From Clostridiales bacterium (lineage in GTDB: Bacteria > Bacillota > Clostridia > Lachnospirales > Lachnospiraceae), in contig JAHZAR010000108.1 of NCBI GenBank assembly GCA_019423835.1, positions 1-8,155 on the forward strand: a DNA stretch of 8,155 nucleotides, given 5' to 3'. The notes beneath the pieces were generated by a model. It searched no databases. It saw only the letters and a program-made list of their open reading frames with translations, and was not told the origin of the DNA. Below are positions 5,458-8,155 of the stretch, piece by piece. The position numbers and the translations under genes were made by a program. Within the stretch, counting starts at the first letter, position 1; every line of letters starts with the position of its first letter.

Positions 5458-7329
5458 TTACGCTTTTATTACGCTGCTCTTCTCTGCCTCTGACTCCTCT
5501 GCCTTCAGCCAGAGGAAGCCCTGGGCCTCCACTTCTGCACAGCCCCCGTCCGCCGTCATGCCGTTCAGAAGGTTCACATAACTCTCTGCCCCGGAAAGTG
5601 AGACCTGTCTGGGAGAGCAGGCGAAATTGAACACTCCCGCAATCCTGGAGGTTCCCTTTTGGCGATATACCACAAGCAGGCTCTGATCCCCGGTATCCTG
5701 CGTCCTCACATAGGCGTCCGCGTCAAAAGCAGGTTCTGTCCGGCGCAGCCGGACAAGTTCTCTTAAAGCGCTGAAAATCCTCTCCTGGACGCTTCCCGGT
5801 TCCTTCCTTTTTTCTGCCAGCTCCCAGTGAAACTTTCCCCGGTGGAGGTAGCGGGAATCCCCTGCTTTCTCCGGATCATTTTTGTAGGAGTAGTCATTGA
5901 CCGCCCCAATCTCGTCCCCGCTGTAGAGCATGGGGATTCCGGACTGGAACAGCATGCAGGCGTGAAGCATAATATCCAGCCGGATCGCCTGCGTCATAGC
6001 GGCCTCATCTCCCTCAAAGCCCGCCTTTTCCACACCGCACATGGATGCCGTAGTCCCGCAGAACCGCGCGTCCATGGTCACCGGATCGTCATTGTACAGT
6101 TCCCCTCTGCTGACGCTGCCCTCAAACTGTCCCAGAAAATACTGGTTCAGAAATTTCTTATGAGGAATCTCTTCCATTCCCCACTGTCTCAGCACGCCAT
6201 AGTCCAGTCCCCATCCAATATCGTCATGGCATCTCAGATAATTTAAAAAGGTACAGCTCTTTGGCAGGCCTGCCACCTGATCGGTCTGCATTCTCAGAAG
6301 GCGTGTGTCTTTCGTGGCTGCCGTGTGCCAGGTGGCTGCCATTGCAGTGACATTGTAGAGCATATGGCACTCCGGTTTCTCCACCGTTCCAAAATACGGG
6401 GCCACTTTCTGCGGCTCCATCACCACCTCTCCAAGGAGCAGGACCCCCGGGCACACAATCTCGGAAATCAGGCGCATCAGCCGTACAATCGTGTGCACTT
6501 TCGCCAGGTTGCGGCAGCTCGTCCCCAGCTCCTTCCAGATGTAGGGCACCGCGTCAATCCTGATAATATCCATCCCCTGATTGGCCAGGTACAGGAAATT
6601 ATACATCATCTCATTAAATACCCTGGGATTCCTGTAGTTTAAATCCCACTGATAGGGATAAAAGGTGGTCATCACATACTGTCCGGCCTCCGGAAGCCAT
6701 GTGAAATTTCCCGGAGCAGTGGTCGGAAACACCTGGGGAACCGTTCTCTCATAGGCTTCCGGTATTTCAGGGCTGTCAAAGAAAAAGTAGCGGCTCATGT
6801 ATTCGCCGTCCCCTTCGGCAGCCTTCCTGGCCCACTCATGCTGTCTGGAGGTATGGTTCATGACAAAATCCATGCACAGATTGATTCCTCTCCTGTGGCA
6901 CTCTTCAGAAAGACTGCGCAGATCCGCCATGGTTCCCAGATCGCTCCTCACTTTTCTGAAATCTGACACTGCATAGCCGCCGTCCGACTCTCCCTTCGGC
7001 GTATCCAGGAACGGCATCAGGTGAAGGCAGTTTACGCCGCACTCCTCAATATAGTCCAGCTTCCTCCTGACGCCGTCCAGCGTCCCCGCAAACAGTTCTG
7101 TATAGAGCATCATCCCCAGCATATCGTTTCTGCGGTACCAGGACGGATCCGCCTCCCTCTTTCTGTCCAGTGATTTCAGAGATTTCTTCCTTTCATGATA
7201 GAATTCCTCCATCCGGCTGCACAGCTCGGCAAACATACTTCCATTGTCATACAGTTCCATGTAAAGCCATCTCAGCTCATCATGCCTCTGCTTCAGCCTT
7301 TTCGGAAATTCACTTTTTCTTTCTGCCAT
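5458..7329 (-). CDS. Amylosucrase-type GH13 glucosyltransferase
   Basis: Predicted cytoplasmic enzyme (no signal peptide) that transfers the glucosyl unit of sucrose to a growing alpha-1,4-glucan and releases fructose. It is 623 residues, close to the 636 of Neisseria polysaccharea amylosucrase, and has the same helical N-terminal extension (about 1-70). Matching motifs are FAGTLDGVRRK (80-90), LHLMPF and ESDGGYAVSDFR (Asp116), FVMNHTSRQHEWA (His159), YQWDLNYRNP (226-235), IIRIDAVPYIWK (nucleophile Asp259), LLGEVV (acid/base Glu301), LRCHDDIGW (Asp369), YSGDEIGAVND, and GDSRYLHR (Arg493). Asp116 and Arg493 correspond to the residues that hold the glucosyl ring in amylosucrases. The stretch about 393-445 resembles the amylosucrase-specific B' region. 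The last part (about 530-610) is the C-terminal beta domain. It starts 4 nt after the alpha-galactosidase stop, with GGAGGAG overlapping the end of that gene, so translation is likely coupled. Sucrose hydrolysis as the main activity is an alternative. Confidence 0.88.
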   Translation of the reverse strand: MAERKSEFPKRLKQRHDELRWLYMELYDNGSMFAELCSRMEEFYHERKKSLKSLDRKREADPSWYRRNDMLGMMLYTELFAGTLDGVRRKLDYIEECGVNCLHLMPFLDTPKGESDGGYAVSDFRKVRSDLGTMADLRSLSEECHRRGINLCMDFVMNHTSRQHEWARKAAEGDGEYMSRYFFFDSPEIPEAYERTVPQVFPTTAPGNFTWLPEAGQYVMTTFYPYQWDLNYRNPRVFNEMMYNFLYLANQGMDIIRIDAVPYIWKELGTSCRNLAKVHTIVRLMRLISEIVCPGVLLLGEVVMEPQKVAPYFGTVEKPECHMLYNVTAMAATWHTAATKDTRLLRMQTDQVAGLPKSCTFLNYLRCHDDIGWGLDYGVLRQWGMEEIPHKKFLNQYFLGQFEGSVSRGELYNDDPVTMDARFCGTTASMCGVEKAGFEGDEAAMTQAIRLDIMLHACMLFQSGIPMLYSGDEIGAVNDYSYKNDPEKAGDSRYLHRGKFHWELAEKRKEPGSVQERIFSALRELVRLRRTEPAFDADAYVRTQDTGDQSLLVVYRQKGTSRIAGVFNFACSPRQVSLSGAESYVNLLNGMTADGGCAEVEAQGFLWLKAEESEAEKSSVIKA

Positions 7330-7333
7330 CTTG

Positions 7334-8155
7334 TTATCTCTCCTCCACTCGTCTGAGATACATCTGCCATGCCCGGTATTCTCCCATCCCGGCCGGAAGG
7401 GGAAGACCTGTTTCCATCAGCGCCCCGCCTCCATAGCGTTTCCTGTTTTCGTCCTCGTACACGGAGTCTGTCTCCAGGCCCCGGAGCTTTACATAGATCG
7501 CCGTCATGTTGCCGTGAATCTGGGTTGTCACCGCCTGAATTAAAACCTGCGAACCGTCCTCTGACACAAATTCCCAGGCCGCCGCTTCATCCTCAAAGGG
7601 ACTGCTCAGGCGGTAATAAAGGCCGTTCTGAATCAGGGGGGCAAATCTGTGATACTCCCTGATCTGCTCTTTTACCTCCTCCTTCTCCTCGTCTGTCAGT
7701 TTTCCCAGATCCAGCTCATAGCCAAAGGTTCCCGGCATGGCCGTTATTCCCCTTGTTTTCAGAGAAGTCACACGCCCGGTCTGGTGGTTCGGCACCGTCG
7801 ACACATGGGAACCGCAGGCGCTCACCGGAAAGCCAAAGGAGGTTCCGTATTGGATTTTCAGACGATCCACAGCGTCTGTATTGTCGCTGCACCAGATCTG
7901 CGGCGTATAGTACAGCATTCCGGCGTCATACCTTCCGCCGCCTCCGCTGCATCCCTCAATCAGAAGATTCGGGTATCTCTGAATCAGACGCTCCAGGAAG
8001 CGGTATACGCCCAGCATATAATCGTACAGCACTTTTCCCTGATCGCCGGCTGCTGAATATACGTCTGACAGACTGCGGTTCATATCCCACTTCACATACT
8101 CGATGTTGGCATGGTCAAGGACGCTGCAGATCTGCTCAAAAATAAAGTCCGCCAC
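7334..8155 (-). CDS. Alpha-galactosidase, GH36 (partial, 5' end outside window)
   Basis: C-terminal 273 residues of a retaining alpha-galactosidase, which removes terminal alpha-1,6-galactose from melibiose, raffinose or stachyose. Full-length members of this GH36 group have about 720-740 residues, so some 450-470 are outside the window. The GTG at the very edge is an internal valine codon, not a start. Counting from the edge, YVKWDMNRS (20-28) holds the nucleophile Asp24, IEGCSGGGGRYD (66-77) is the group signature, and WCSDNTDAVDR (88-98) carries the acid/base Asp. IQYGTSFGFP and SHVSTVPNHQTGR follow, and residues from about 195 on form the C-terminal beta-sandwich. The gene ends TAA 4 nt before the amylosucrase ATG, which indicates one transcript. 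Location is probably cytoplasmic, but the N-terminus is unseen. Raffinose cleavage would yield sucrose, the substrate of the next enzyme. Confidence 0.93.
   Translation of the reverse strand: MADFIFEQICSVLDHANIEYVKWDMNRSLSDVYSAAGDQGKVLYDYMLGVYRFLERLIQRYPNLLIEGCSGGGGRYDAGMLYYTPQIWCSDNTDAVDRLKIQYGTSFGFPVSACGSHVSTVPNHQTGRVTSLKTRGITAMPGTFGYELDLGKLTDEEKEEVKEQIREYHRFAPLIQNGLYYRLSSPFEDEAAAWEFVSEDGSQVLIQAVTTQIHGNMTAIYVKLRGLETDSVYEDENRKRYGGGALMETGLPLPAGMGEYRAWQMYLRRVEER

Noticed and set aside
5398..5460. Terminator directly after the amylosucrase gene
   Set aside because: There is a T6 run after the stop codon on the minus strand but no stable stem before it. Only AT-rich short repeats are present, so read-through remains possible.
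8153..8155. GTG at the right edge as the alpha-galactosidase start
   Set aside because: It encodes a protein lacking most of the GH36 catalytic barrel. The frame is open to the edge, so the gene is cut by the window.

Overview
The window looks like chromosomal DNA of a gut-type Clostridia member, most likely Lachnospiraceae-like. That placement is an inference. It rests on moderately GC-rich coding DNA, AAGGAG-type ribosome binding sites, an AT-rich control region, a secreted GH25 lysozyme with about twenty-residue aromatic cell-wall-binding repeats, and GH36/GH13 sugar genes. There is no rRNA, tRNA, CRISPR array or recognisable mobile element.

Left part (1-3127). Two genes diverge from a control region of about 500 bp. 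The leftward gene (1-678, cut by the window edge) is an HpcH/HpaI-family class II aldolase with all four key catalytic positions. The rightward gene (1193-3127) is a sigma-54 enhancer-binding activator with a PrpR-type sensory domain, a PAS-like region, a complete AAA+ core with the GAFTGA motif, and a Fis-type helix-turn-helix. The aldolase has a good -24/-12 promoter (725-740, GG-N10-GC spacing). A 14-bp dyad (877-890) lies about 140 bp further upstream, and A/T-tracts sit between the two. The simplest reading is a self-contained switch: the activator senses a small organic acid, binds the dyad, loops across the curved DNA and turns on the aldolase operon.

Middle (3128-5218). A perfect 15-bp-stem hairpin separates the activator from a convergent gene for a secreted muramidase. 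That protein has a signal peptide, a GH25 domain, exactly 17 repeats of 20 residues, and a Ser/Thr/Gly/Pro-rich tail. Several neighbouring repeats are nearly identical in DNA, which points to recent duplication or gene conversion. The 239-bp gap upstream of it holds a 17-bp dyad next to the ribosome binding site and a long-range complementary pair that could mask that site.

Right part (5458-8155). Two leftward genes lie 4 nt apart: the C-terminal part of a GH36 alpha-galactosidase, then a full-length amylosucrase-type GH13 enzyme. Neither shows export signals in what is visible. Together they suggest use of raffinose-family sugars inside the cell: galactose is removed to leave sucrose, and the glucosyl half of sucrose is then moved to an alpha-glucan, releasing fructose. 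The muramidase may belong to a separate transcription unit.

The most interesting points are the compact sigma-54/PrpR-type aldolase switch, the alpha-galactosidase/amylosucrase pair, and the homogenised repeat array of the muramidase.
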